A DNA stretch of 64,000 nt. Origin: Oxytricha trifallax (taxonomy: Eukaryota > Ciliophora > Spirotrichea > Sporadotrichida > Oxytrichidae). The translations under genes and the position numbers were made by a program. The notes beneath the pieces are model-generated. The model saw only the letters and a program-made list of their open reading frames with translations. It did no database searches and was not told the DNA's origin. Position 1 is the stretch's first letter. Each line of letters opens with the position of its first letter. This document shows, in pieces, positions 11,601 to 23,010 of the stretch. Location of the stretch: positions 1 to 64,000 of the forward strand of contig ARYC01003183.1 in NCBI GenBank assembly GCA_000711775.1, in the 5' to 3' direction.

Positions 11601-11849
11601 TTTCAAGACATTTCATATTTCCCTTTTAAATGTAAGATATCAAATATTTCATTGATTTTAGTGAGGTCTAAGTAAAATGGTAATAGGGCAAAGAAAAGTT
11701 TAATGAGTCTGTAGACTTTTGCAATTGCTCCAAGCTATAGATTGCAGTACCTTTGCCTTCAACTAGAATTTATCTAGCTTGATTAAGTAGAAGCAATTAC
11801 TTAATAACAATTACTTTTAAATTTGAATTTAAATAAAGCTCTAGAACTT
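8623..11849. other. AT-rich spacer between elements A and B
   Basis: No convincing coding frame. The start (to about 8760) is still homologous to sequence after the element B helicase, so the right end of A lies in or near it. A less AT-rich stretch at about 10225-10560 stands out but gives no recognisable protein. Purine-rich GGA runs occur at 11447-11495 and 11561-11594. The stretch before 11850 is presumably the left terminal region of element B, but no telomere-like or clear inverted repeat was found. Confidence 0.6.
11447..11594. repeat. Purine-rich GGAAG/GGA repeats
   Basis: Two blocks (11447-11495 and 11561-11594) built of GGAAGC, GGAAGT and GGAGGA units with almost no pyrimidine on the plus strand, separated by ordinary AT-rich sequence. 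This is a degenerate minisatellite or an acidic-peptide coding relic; no function is assigned. Confidence 0.6.
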
Positions 11850-12820
11850 ATGTTCAGCAAAAAATGTCTAAACAATGAATTAATTCCAATCTTTCTCGAG
11901 CGTACAAGAATTAATATTTTTCTCAGGTACAGATGCCTAGATCCAGAAAAAGATTCTGAAATCTACCTGAATTACTAATTAATAAGTGAACTTACTAACA
12001 TTTCTTGCTCATTGGTTAAATGTATTTGCACACTCACAAGTTAATCAGCAATTGATGACAATGGAATATGGAAGACAACCAAGCTATCTGGTGATCATAT
12101 TGAAATTATCACAAACTAAACTACCTTACAGCTATAGGCTGGAATGAATTTAGGGGAGAGATATGTCATGTTCCATAGAAAATTTCCAGAGCAAAAAATC
12201 TCGCCCTCAAAACTTTCTAGAATCTATAAAGAAAAAGGAATTAAGAGAAAGTTCATTAGAGTGAGCAAGTACATGAGCCCAACTTAAAACCTTAAATGCA
12301 AGAGCTATTTTATGAAATGAGAGCAAGCTAAATGATGCACTACAAGAAGGAAGGAAAGTAATTTTTATTGACGAGGTGATGTTCACATACTCGACCAATC
12401 TCAAGCAAGAGTTCAGTAATCGATATCAAAACATTGAGGTGAAAGACAAATTACAATTCACGAAGAGCATTTAGGTAGTTGCTGGAGTGTCTGCTGACAG
12501 CGGTCTGGAACTATACTACAATTATGATCGGTCAGTGGACATTGAAAGTTTTACGATTTCATCATTGGGTTGCATGAAAAAAACATGACAAATAAGCTTG
12601 CATTAGTTCTTGACAACTTAAGAGTACAATACAGTACGAAGGTCAAAGCTTTGACCGATGACCAAGGAATCTCTCTCATTTTTACTCCACCATACTCTCC
12701 TCAAAACAACCCCATAGAGAATTATTTTTCGGTACTTAAGAATTATTTCAAGAGGATAAAGATGAAGATAGTTGGACAAGATGAAAAGTTTTATGCAAAG
12801 CGAGTTTTGAAGTAAGCATT
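11850..12820 (+). pseudogene. Element B DDE transposase, 5' part (split by El1)
   Basis: ATG 11850 opens a frame beginning MFSKKCLNNELIPIFLERTR, continuous for about 160 codons through several TAA/TAG. It includes KFPEQKISPSKLSRIYKEKG, a likely helix-turn-helix region. After a frame change near 12325 comes FIDEVMFTYSTN with the first catalytic Asp (about 12367-12400). After another near 12555 come LALVLDNLRVQYS (second Asp) and NNPIENYFSVLKN (Glu). At 12820 the gene is cut by El1 and continues at 23843. IS630/Tc1/mariner superfamily, TBE 42 kDa relative. The two frame changes and the insertion make it a pseudogene. Confidence 0.82.
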
Positions 12821-13155
12821 GAGTAAAAATTTAAATATTCAACAGAATATAGGAAATTAATCAAGAATAATTCATAGTATTTTATATTTGATTTAAAAAA
12901 AAATATTTTAATCATTCTAATTTTACTAATTAAAACCATACTCCAACCCAAATCTATATATGATTTGGGATAGAGTGTTGTAGAGTGTTAATTAAATTAT
13001 ATATTTACATTAAATTAAAAAATAACATTTCATTTAATAAAGATAGCATTTAATATAAACCCCAATACATATATGCGTGATAGATTTATAAGTTGGTATA
13101 GTGATGATTTAATATCGATAAATAGCGAAATTCCAAACTTCACAATTTAACTTAT
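12821..13155. repeat. El1 left terminal inverted repeat
   Basis: Matches the reverse complement of about 23365-23839 with indels. Conserved blocks include GAGTAAAAATTTAAATATTC, the CCATACTCCAACCCAAATCT region and ACATATATGCGTGATA. The C4 run at 13060-13063 corresponds to GGGGTTTTGGGG in the right arm, so one telomere unit has been lost here or gained there. Confidence 0.85.
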
Positions 13156-13284
13156 TATGAGAGGGCCAATTCAAGAGTCTTAGAAAGAGAGTCTTTAAGA
13201 ATGCTGCTAATTACAGTTTGGGTGTTCCAGTGATCATATATTGTTGAAAGTGTTCCTTATACTATACTAATTCCATATGTCTAT

Positions 13285-13800
13285 AAAATCCAGTAGCTTT
13301 CCCAACTACTTTTTGCAAAAATTCAACTTTAGTATAAACCCCCCCCCTCTTATAGGGTCTAAAATCCAGTCTGAAGTCTAGAATCCAAAGCCAGTCTGGA
13401 CCCCTTCAACCATGACCTCGATTTTCGAAAACGAGTGCCTTTGCTTTCCATTCTACTTTCACTGCACATTTCTACTGGTTATATGTACGTTATGAACAGT
13501 GTAGGGTTGAATTCGCCATTAGGCCCTCGGATTTTTCGATTTTTCCAAAAAGCCAATTTTCAATGAGGCCAGACTCGAAAAGCACTCAAAAGACCCATGG
13601 CGGGTCCGCCATTTCTTGCAAGCCTACTTTTTTCACCTTTATATGTTGGTATTAACATAAGCAATGCATTTGAACTGGTTTGCGGGCTGTAGCTCTTTAA
13701 ATCCACTGGATAAGTGAAGAAGAGAGGTTTTTCTTATAGTAAATTTGAAGAATCTAGTGGTATTTTTTAATAATCCACCTATTAAATTTAAAAATCCAGT
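13285..13800 (+). promoter_or_regulatory. El1 upstream region with three AAAATCCAGT boxes
   Basis: AAAATCCAGT occurs exactly at 13285, 13361 and 13791, i.e. 548, 472 and 42 bp before the ATPase ATG at 13833. El2 has the same 10-mer 546, 472 and 42 bp before its ATG although the sequence between has diverged. A perfect inverted repeat ATGGCGG-GT-CCGCCAT lies at 13597-13612. The boxes are candidates for transcription-factor or transposase binding; this is inference. Confidence 0.55.
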
Positions 13801-13832
13801 ATATAATACTATAATCAAAACTTAAAAATACC

Positions 13833-16800
13833 ATGAATCCAGCCCAAGAGCGGGATCAGCTTGCTGAGTCTTTTCCCCTATAGATTGAAGAACGAAGCCC
13901 TGGTAAGCTTTTTTCCTTTACTAAGCACCTATATTAGAGTTAAGGAATGATAATTCAAATGAATAGTTAGCTCAACTTCTTGAGCAGGGTGATCGGATTT
14001 TTGAAAATCTTGAAGCCAAGGCTAATATTGATGAGGGCGGCAAAGTGAAGGGCATTAAAGCTGAGTACAAGGGAGCCCAAGATAGCGTCAAAATCAATAG
14101 AGCAAAGGAATTCCTACATTTAAACAACTATGATTTGAGTCTCCTGTTGTAGCAGGAGGATTTCAAAGGCTATTAAAAGACATGGGATTTTAAGAACGTT
14201 GTGAGAAAGTTTATAAACAATAACAAAAGCAAGAAAGCCAAGAACAGCAGTGATACCAAGTCACTGGCCTCTGAAAATCTTAACCACTCCCTCTCAAACG
14301 AGGAAATGAAGGTGAGTGAGTTCCAGACTACTGTGAGCTTAGCAAGTGAATCAATGCAAGCTCCAAGACCCTTACCTTAGCTGGTTATTAACTATGGCTC
14401 AATCATTGGCCATGAGATGTTGGTCAAGCACTTTGAAAGTTTCAAATAATCAAATTATTAATAAAAGGAACAGATCCTTCAAGATATAATGGCCCGCAAC
14501 ACCCAATCACTCTTTTCGTTCCTTTAGCACTTTGAGATGGCAAATGAACCCTAAGTGAACCAAGGGCTCTTCTATTTAATTACAGAGTTGATCTCAAGTA
14601 ACTAAAAGCTAGACTAAGACTCCAAGGCTCGTATCTTCTTGGCTGCCCTCAGTTACTATACAGGGGAAAAATATCAGCCAGAAGAGAACTTAATATAAGA
14701 AGCAATTCTCTTACTTATAAGGTCACCCAATGCTAGACAAGCTATAGGCTTAGCCAACTTGGTCTTTATTACTGAGGCAACATGTCTAAGTAAGCAGCTT
14801 GCTATAGTCTAGAAGCTAAACGACTCTAATCCAGGCATCATTCAGCTTTTGGCTTAAACATGGCACTACTTTTCAATTGACCCTTAGGTCATCAAACTAA
14901 TACCAAATTCCTTCTTTATAATGAACGTGCCTTTTATTATCTTGCTTAAGCAAGACTGTGGATTGAACCTTATAAGAGACATTCCTGTAGAGTATACAGA
15001 GTACTTTGTAAGAATATGTGCCTTATGCTCTGCCCCTAACTTAGAGTCTTTAAAAGACTACATATCTTCAACAAGGGCAACCTTCTTATAAAAGCAAGAA
15101 GTCATCGACAAAGTCTCAATGGTGCATTTTATGAAAGGCCTTGCTTCAAGACTGCAAAGCAGAGATCAATAATGGGTAGGGAAGATTGAACAAATCAGGA
15201 AAGTATAGTAGTTGATTGTGAATGCGCAAGTCGAGAAAAATGTATAGTTAAGCATTCACACTATTGACAACTGTCTAAACTGTGACTTCTCTGACCTTGA
15301 TAGAATAATGCAATTGCCAAGGACTATGGAAGCCTTCTCTGAAAAGGCTGTTAATGACCTTCTTTAGCTATTCAAGAATGAGAACTTATAAAACCAAGTA
15401 GCATCCAGATTCAATAGCAGGTCTCCAGAGGAACTCTTAAGAGTAAGTGCCGAATTAGAAACTTTGGAGTAAAATTTAGGCTTCAAATTCTACTGCTCTC
15501 AGGTCTTATGTTTAAACTATATCTGTGACAACCTTAACAGCAATCACTTCATTCATTTTGGTATTGGCAATGGGAAGACCCTAATATGCATTGCTTTAGC
15601 AATCCTTATTGCTCTTAAAACTTAAAGATCAGTCTTTATACTCAGCAAGAATGAGCACTTAGTGCAAAGAGACTTCAAACGATACTAGAGAGTCATTAAA
15701 GCAATGTAGCTTAATTGCAATCTAAACTACTTTGCCAAAGATACTGGCATCTATTTCTACACTTAGCCCTAATTAAAGAAGATGCAAAAGAACAGCAAGG
15801 CTGTGAGTGTATGGTAGCAAAGCTACGCTACGTATTAGTGGACGAGTACGACTGGATTATGTTTGATGGCTCTGTTGATACTATAATCAACTCTCTTGAG
15901 TACTTTCAGCAAGCTCATAAAGTGATAGGATTTTCTGGAAGCAATCTCTCTTTTACTGAAGAGAACTGTTTAAAGCTAGCTTTTCAAGCTACACCTGTAG
16001 TATTTCACACTCTTGATAAACTCTAGGGAAATAAAAAGACTCAATACCCGGATGTTTTTGTGAGCACTAATTAGAGTGATTACTTGGCTAAGATCAAAGA
16101 AATTATAATAGAGCAGCTAAGCCACTCCCCAGTTCTAATAGTGGCTTCAACTAACTATAATGCAATAGAGATAGGCCTTTTGAGATCGGGCTACGACTTC
16201 ACAAGTTTAAGCAGAGGGCAAGCCGCCAATATTGAATCCATGATTGAAGGCAGATACTTAATGAAGAATGCGAAAAAGGAATATGGAATATACTTGCTGA
16301 ATGAAGCTCATGGAAGAGGGACTAACATTCAGACGAATGATGAAATCAACTAGAACGGAGGTTCTTACCTCATCATCGCAGATGTCTTCTCTAAAAGGTC
16401 TGAAGAGCAGATTATAGGAAGAATTGGAAGACTTAATACTAAGGGCAGATGGCAAAGAGTTTTGTATAGACTCAACTCCAAAGATAGTGCTGAGTAGCTT
16501 CTTTACGTAGAGTAGAATGAGATCGACCTTATATTAGACAAAAAGTTCAATGAAGTATAATTTAATTTGTAAGACAAATAAGAAGCTATTGATATGGATA
16601 TTATTGATCAAGCAAAGGAGCCCGAAGTTCCTTCTGAATAGATTATAGCCATCGATCATTAAGTTGCAGTTGTAAAGGCTATAGTGGAGAAGATAGTCGA
16701 AAAAGTAGAAAGTTCTTTCATAGGAGCCAAAAAGGATATCGAGGAAGCAAAGAAGGCCTCTGAAGAGGAAATGAAAACTGAAGCTGTGGCTGAAGAGCCA

Positions 16801-17242
16801 GACACTCAAAGTAAATTAGGGTTCTATTAACCTTCTATCATAGAATTCATTGTAGAGAATGAGCCAGAACCCTGTGCTCTAAGACAAGCCTATTAGTGAA
16901 GTTGAGAAGATCTTCAAAAACGGCGTGAGGCGCCAATATGAGGAGATCACTTAAGAGCCAGGCAGAGAAAGATCGAAGAGCAAGGAAGGAAAGAAATAGA
17001 CTAATAAGAGAAGTAGGAAGGCTTATGAGAAGGCAGAGCAGATTAAGGACTTAGTTGAAAAGTGAGTTATACTTGTAAGGAGGAGTTGCAGAGACAAGTC
17101 TTTTAGTGAAACTTACAAGGAGCATGAAGAGGTCGAAGAAAGTATGGAAGCCTGGTTGAAGAAGGCTTCAAATTAAAAGAAAAACTTGAAAAATGATATA
17201 GATCATAGGAACCCCTAAAGAGAGGGGTTAAAAAGAAGATGA
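13833..17242 (+). pseudogene. El1 SecA-like two-domain ATPase (nearly intact, two frame breaks)
   Basis: ATG 13833 starts MNPAQERDQLAESF. A 35-nt GT-AG intron (13903-13937) restores the frame. A long N-terminal region of about 540 residues has no recognised domain. Then come SecA-type motifs: HFGIGNGKTLICIALA (Walker A, about 15553-15600) with SKNEHLVQRDF, VDEYDWIMFDG (Walker B, about 15838-15870), GFSGSNLS, PVLIVAST, and HGRGTNIQ followed by GGSYLIIADV and EEQIIGRIGRLNTKGRW (about 16405-16455, arginine-finger motif VI). The Lys/Glu-rich tail contains a probable 30-nt intron (17062-17091) and ends at TGA 17240-17242. A 5-bp tandem duplication GCTAC (15822-15831) and a break near 16855 disrupt the frame. 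SecA proteins are protein translocase motors in bacteria; a role in transposition is unknown. Confidence 0.8.
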
Positions 17243-17335
17243 TTTTAAAGCTCAATTTCTAAAAGAATTCACCATATTCTAACTCTATCTATTAGTAGTG
17301 TTCAGAGAATGGATGAGAATAGAGACCAGCAGAAG

Positions 17336-18164
17336 TCAAAGGCTGAAGTTCTGCACCTGCCCTTCCAGATTCTGAGAGCCGAAGTCTTGCATAACTTGCT
17401 CCTTCATTTTGAGTAAGTCAAGTACTTCACTTTCCAAGTTATCATGCTCTTGCTTCAGCCTCTTAGTTTCTTATAGAAAGAGCTGCCTGTCTGACTTCAA
17501 GGCTGTCTCATAATCTTTCACCTCTTCAATTTCATCTCTTGTTCTCTTTCTTTTAGATGAGTCCTTCATGAGATTCACAGCTTTGCCTCTCTCGGCTACA
17601 AAGGAAATGTAAAGAGAATAAACTTACTGCTGAAGCTGAGGCATCTAGAGAGTGCGTCAACAAATTCAGGTCTCATTTCAATGACTAGATCTCTGCTTTG
17701 CTCAAGCCTTTCTTTCCGTTAAAGCATTGCATCATGAATCATGTTGGTGACACCGTCGGTGTCTAAGGTATAGAGCAAATCACAGATCCATTGCCTGTCT
17801 AAGTGGACCCAGTCTCGCTCATCAGGGAGAAAGTTGAGTAGTCTGGGGATGTCGCTCGCATAATCGAGGAAGTCCTGGACTGTAAGTCCCTCTATGTGAG
17901 GCACTGAGGACAATTTGACGTCTTCTCTTCTGATGTACTATGAAGACGGTTACAATTAAGGAGAGATGCTTACCTCCTTCTTTGCTCTTATGATGGACTT
18001 GAAGAAGTAAATGTTGGTTGAATCAGCTTGGGTAAGAACGCCCGACAATCCTGGGTGAGAAAGTTGTAGAGCTCTTTCTTGCTTTTGCACTTCTAAGCTA
18101 GTTCTTAAACATCGATGCCAGTAAGTTACGCTTGGTTCATTAAATTCTAATAGGAGGGTGCCAT
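17336..18164 (-). pseudogene. El1 homologue of the TBE 22 kDa protein
   Basis: The likely start is ATG 18164 (MAPSYQNLMNQAQLTGIDVQ), aligned with the El2 start. The block VQELAQKCKSKKELYNFL matches VQELIQGFRSKEDLHRYL of the classical TBE 22 kDa protein. Next come EGLTVQDFLDYASDIPRLLN and DWVHLDRQWICDLLYTLDTD, then a coiled-coil-like Lys/Glu/Leu-rich tail. A 32-nt intron (17596-17627, GTAAGT...TTTGTAG) is conserved in position and length in El2; stop TGA at 17338-17336. One base missing near 18040 shifts the frame relative to El2. Convergent with the ATPase (stops 93 bp apart). An upstream in-phase ATG (18304) precedes a conserved stretch that may be a leader exon. Confidence 0.75.
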
Positions 18165-18329
18165 CAGCCGTTTTAAATAGCCAAATATTGGCTCATGAAG
18201 ACAGCACTGTTAATAATGAGATAGTCATTTTCACTATTATGAAATGCCTTCAGCATGATCCGATTTCCGCATGCGGATTTCCTACCAGCACCAAAGTAAT
18301 CCATTATTAGGAAATTAAGCACTGAACTT
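18165..18329. promoter_or_regulatory. Divergent 22K/transposase intergenic region with GC palindrome
   Basis: This short region separates the minus-strand 22K gene from the plus-strand transposase. It contains the perfect palindrome TCCGCATGCGGA (18266-18277); El2 has TTCCGCTAGCGGAA at the equivalent place, with changed centre but preserved symmetry. The conserved neighbourhood CCTACCAGCACCAA follows in both. A shared divergent promoter or transposase-binding site is plausible. If the alternative 22K start at 18304 is used, only 25 bp separate the two start codons, in El1 and El2 alike. Confidence 0.5.
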
Positions 18330-19961
18330 ATGGAATCAAGTTCTAAAAAGAGATAGTCTAAGCTGGTTGAATTTTTCCAATAAGAGGAAGAAGATAAAAG
18401 CTCTAGTAGTTCAGATAGTGAGCGAAGCTCAAGTAGTGAAACAGATGATGAAAGAAATACTGCAGATTACATAACAACCAATATGTTATACTAAAGGAAC
18501 ATTACAGTTGCTGATGTTGAGATAGAGACTGTAAGTAAAAGAGAGATGCTTAACTACTACTATGATCAGGAAGATTCATTAGAATCTTTGAATTTCAAAG
18601 GCTTTATTATTGATCCTAAGGAAACCTATAGAGTAAGTAAACTAGGAGGATTTAAGGAATCATTACTAGATGGCCACTAAATATAGACTCTTGGCCAGAT
18701 CACACTTGAGATCTACACTGACTATACCTAATCAGAATTAGAACCTTAAGGTATGCTCGAAAGAGCCCCTTTAATAGATATGAAGAAATTAGAATAGAAA
18801 GTAATAGAGAACCATAAAATGAAAGACTCACTTCCAGTCTTTGGATAGCATACTTAGCTTTAAGCTATAGTGCCTCGAAGATAACTCAAGATCATGAGGA
18901 AAGAAAAGGAGCAGCAGCAAAAAGAACTAAAGCTGGCTCAGGAATCTCAAAGACTAAGGATGTCTGAAAAGCTAAACTGCTAACAGATTATGAAGAGGCT
19001 TGGCATTTCATACTATAAGTTAAGAAGGTACCTTAACAATCCCTTAAAAAAAGCGAACTTTTGGAATCTTAAGTAAGTCAATAAAGGCAAGTATAAGAAG
19101 CTGCATAGCAGAGCTCGCACTCATATAGTGAATATGCTTACTTATGACTAAGTGCCTATCTAAATATCAGATATACAGAAAAGCTTAGTGTCAAAGATCC
19201 AGCTTCACTGTTCAATGTAGATGATTCGAAGGTTCCTTAAGAATGAACTAATGATGACATATAAGTAAGTTAAGTAGATAACTAACCTTCATAACAATAA
19301 CAGCAGTAAGCTTCAACGCTAGTATGCAGCCTAACAATTCATACTCTTTCTAAGTGAAGGCAAGAGAATTATTAACATTGATGAATCAGTACTGCACTAG
19401 ACTGATGAGAGAAGAAGAGGCTGGACAGCTCCTTATGTTAAGAATAGAGTTACAAAATCTTAGAGGCTTAGTCAAATGAACTTGATTATTGGAGTGTCCA
19501 GTACTGGAGAGTTGTTCTATACTGTGAATAGGGGAAGAACTAATCAACACTCATTTATGTACTTCTTGTGCAAGCTTGCACTTACATTAGATGACATAGA
19601 TTTCGAGTGGAGAAAGAATACTGTTATCATGATTGATAACGCTCCCTACCACAGATCTTAAGAAGTAATGGCAAAGTATGACAATCTCAAATTACCGCTC
19701 ATGTTTCTTGGACCTTATCATTACAGGTTAGCTCCAGCAGAGCTTATTTACTCTTGGATTAAGAACAGAGACCTGAATCCCTTGAATACAAGAGCTTAAT
19801 CAAAGTAAGTTATGATAAGTTAAACCTTATAGAGGTTATTGGCCGCCTTTATGAAAGAACTTGGCATGAATATAAGTAGAATAAATCAGAATCTTGTAAA
19901 AAGATGCTACTATCATGTGCTCACTGCTGCTTTGGAATCTATCTCACTTAAAGACTTGTGA
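18330..19961 (+). CDS. El1 DD34E transposase (IS630/Tc1 superfamily), intact
   Basis: A continuous 544-codon frame from ATG 18330 to TGA 19959-19961, with many TAA/TAG read as Gln. The N-terminus MESSSKKRQSKLVEFF precedes an acidic Ser/Glu/Asp stretch (residues about 20-50). A basic, coiled-coil-like part and SEKLNCQQIMKRLGISYYKL (likely helix-turn-helix) come next. The catalytic core follows: INIDESVLHQTDE (first Asp), VIMIDNAPYHRS (second Asp) and YRLAPAELIYSWIKNRD (Glu), with 34 residues between the second Asp and Glu. It is expected to cut at the element ends. No frame break was found, so this copy could be functional. The protein is clearly different from the element A/B and classical TBE transposases, and El2 carries a decayed orthologue. 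Confidence 0.92.
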
Positions 19962-22951
19962 CTATATAAGGAAATTAAAACTTAAATGTTAAGTAAGGCT
20001 TATTATAGTGAAAAATCTAAATCAAATTTGAAAATACTCAAAGCTTTTATATAACAAATTATTTTACTTAAAACTTATGTCAAATTTTTCCTTATAAGAC
20101 TTAAATCATTAAATAAAAATTTCTTAAAGATTAATTTCCCATAAAATCTTTTGAATTAATAAGCAAACTTTACTATTCATTTGTATTTGAACAACATAAA
20201 AATTAAATAAAATATCATATAATTTAAAGTAAATTTCTTATAAGAGTATGTATTAAAATTCATCAAAAAAACTTTAAATAAATTAATTTCATCTATAATT
20301 AGCACATTAAAATATTATAACATGCTTACTTATTTGGCTATAAATATAATATAATTAGATTTAAATTTATATATAAATAAATACTTTTAATTATAATAAA
20401 TAGTTATTTGAAATTTTTTTGCTTGGATTAAGGAAATAAAGGAATATAAAATGAAAAATATACAATAAATTATATCTTAATTACTCTTTAAAATTATTTG
20501 ATAATCAAATTTACATGGATATAGTATTGCTGAATGATAAATGTAAAAGTATATATCAAGAATTAGCTTTGATCCAATTTTTATGAATGTTCAAACTTTA
20601 TATAAATTTAATAGTAAATAATACAGTTATAATTAAAAAATCAGAGTTAAATAAAATTAAAAATATATGATGAAATATATTTTAATAAAAAATATAAAAT
20701 AAATTTAATTTATTTAAAATTAAATTAAAAATTTAAGATTTCTCAGATTGCCCTTAATGGTTCTCGAAGTGAACCCTAAATTCCCTTATAACTTTGAAAT
20801 AAGTTATTTAAAAAATAAAACTTATTAATAATAAGCCCTATATAGTTAGGCAAGAGTGGTATGGCTTACTATATGAAATAGTAAGTCAGTTTAAAATAAG
20901 TTTTAAATTAAAATAAAATTTAAATAAAAAAATCAATTTAAAAATAAAAATGCCCTAACAAATTCAGAAACCTTAGCATAAAATTAAAAGTAAAATTTCT
21001 ACTTTAATAATAATTAAAGAACTCAAGCAATAATTTCAATAATATTAAATAATTTTCAAATTGTTTTACCAGTGTCTCCTGAATCGTAGTTATATTCCCC
21101 TAAGAGTTTGGTAATGCCGACACCAAGGGCAGCGTACCTTTGTAGATTCAGGGTTTGTTTTTCGCCGCCAATCTAGACGTGTGTTAAAAACCATGTTCTA
21201 TGCGATAACGTAACGAGCAATCCAAAGAAACCCCCTTTGAGATGAACACGCTGCTTATAGCGCTCGCCTGGCCAGTGGGTAGTGTTCTACTAGGTACCAA
21301 ACTCTTTGGATCCAGTTTTTTCGTATTTTTCCTTTTAAAATATTTTTAAACTTTTATAGGCAAATTTAATGGACAATTTGATTTTGGATTGATCACATTT
21401 AGATATAAATTGTGAATGCAACTTAGAAATTTAAAATATTCTGCAAATAAATCTAATTGCAATTAAAGAATCAAACTTCAATTCTCAAAATATTTGTTTC
21501 CTCAATTTAAAATTTCTCAATACATTCTCAAATCAATTTAAATTTGAAGTGAGATCAATTAGATTTATATTCAAAATAATAAACAATAGAAGAGAAATAT
21601 AAGTAAATAATTGTAAATTGCTCATTACAATCTCATAAATTAAAAAGGTAAGTATTTATAAATATAAAATATAAAAATAAATTTATTTTGTACTTATAGA
21701 TTTTTTATAATCATAATTTAGTAATGTATTAGTTATAAAATAAAGGGCTATATAAAATTATTCTAAATAAATTCCTACTCCACTATTATTAATTAAATTT
21801 AATTTGAATTTATTTTTTAAAATTTATAATATTTATAAATATAGAGATGTATAAAATAATTCTATATATCTTAAAAATTCTTACATTTTTCAAATTTTAT
21901 GAAATTGCAGTTAGTTTGGTTTAATTGCTAATGTATAATTTTTTATAAGATAAAATAAATATATCAAATTGTAAATTTAAGTAAACTTTGAACTAATAAA
22001 GATAAAATTTATATTTTATATATAAGAAAATTATGAATAAACGATTTGCTTTAATTTTTATATTTTATTTAGATAATTTTATATGAATTAATGAGTCTTG
22101 ATAATTTTAGCAGTTAAATTCCATACTTTATGTTTATTTAAATTTTATATAAGAATTCAATTAATTTCAATTAAAATACTTATATTAAAAAGTATAGATA
22201 GTTATGAATACGCTTTTGTCTGGAAAATTTGCAATTAAATTTGTATTTTTTATTTTTATTTAATAAATAAAAGATTATAAATTATATTTATAGATATTTA
22301 ACTTATATTTGAGAATCAATCCTCAAATTTGAGAATTGCAAAAGGAAATTTCCTCAGTAATTTAAAAATGGAACTGTGTCGAATCTCAAAAATTTAGGAT
22401 TGAGTAGTCAAATTTGAGAATGAAAGTAGATTGTCTTGAGATCAATTTGTGAATGTCATATGACGCATTTTGAAATTTCCGCGATCAATTTGTTTCCAAT
22501 TCTCAAATATCTTAAGATTGAATTCACAATTTCATCAAATAGTAAATAAATTTATAAATTAAAATAAAAAAATCATATTTTTAAAGAATTGATTTAAGAA
22601 TGCTGAAATATGATGATATAAGTTAATTTTAAACATTATTTTAATTTATATAGTTTAAATACTAATTTTGACCTAAAAGTATAAATATCTTAAAAATTTT
22701 TATTTCAATGCAAAAAATATGAGTATAAATTATAAAAATAGTAAAATATATAAATTTGAGAAATAAAAATTATTTGCTTAACAATATCTAAATTTTTATC
22801 GATAATTTAAATACTTTATAGATAAACTATAAATATCATAATACATTATATATGATTTGTAAGGATTAAGAATTGATAAATTTCTAAGTTTATATGGAAT
22901 TAAATTTAGCTTAATTATAAATAAGCTTAATAATAAATGCTTATAGCCCTT
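19962..22951. other. El1 AT-rich non-coding stretch
   Basis: Very AT-rich sequence without a convincing gene, apart from a sharply GC-richer island at 21068-21315. Repeated short words such as AATTTGAGAAT and CTCAAATTTGAG appear at 22310-22530. Nothing comparable in sequence was recognised in El2, so this may be a later filling or degenerate cargo space. Confidence 0.6.
21068..21315 (-). other. GC-richer island inside El1, possible macronuclear-destined segment or gene relic
   Basis: The base composition changes abruptly at both edges. On the minus strand two frames are open with normal-looking codons, e.g. LQRYAALGVGITKLLGEYNY near 21075-21150 and PKSLVPSRTLPTGQASAISS near 21250-21310. The protein is not recognised. 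In hypotrich germline DNA such islands are often macronuclear-destined segments between AT-rich eliminated sequence; that is only a suggestion here. Confidence 0.35.
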
Positions 22952-22968
22952 CAAAACCCCAAAACCCC
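22952..22968. repeat. Internal telomere-like repeat C(A4C4)2
   Basis: CAAAACCCCAAAACCCC is identical to the 17-bp telomere-like left terminus of TBE elements. It lies 499 bp from the G4T4G4 of the El1 right arm (23467), in opposite orientation, so the piece between is bounded like a small nanochromosome. The sequence after it (TGCTCGATTAAACTTGGG) differs from the subterminal part of the TBE end at 3663-3679. Confidence 0.85.
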
Positions 22969-23010
22969 TGCTCGATTAAACTTGGGATTTGATTGCACTG
23001 GTTGGAAATA

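Noticed and set aside
17938..17973. Apparent 36-nt GT-AG intron in the El1 22K gene
   Set aside because: El2 has a segment of the same length there with similar amino acids (V-I...LQ...QY-RR) and 36 is a multiple of three, so it is read as coding.
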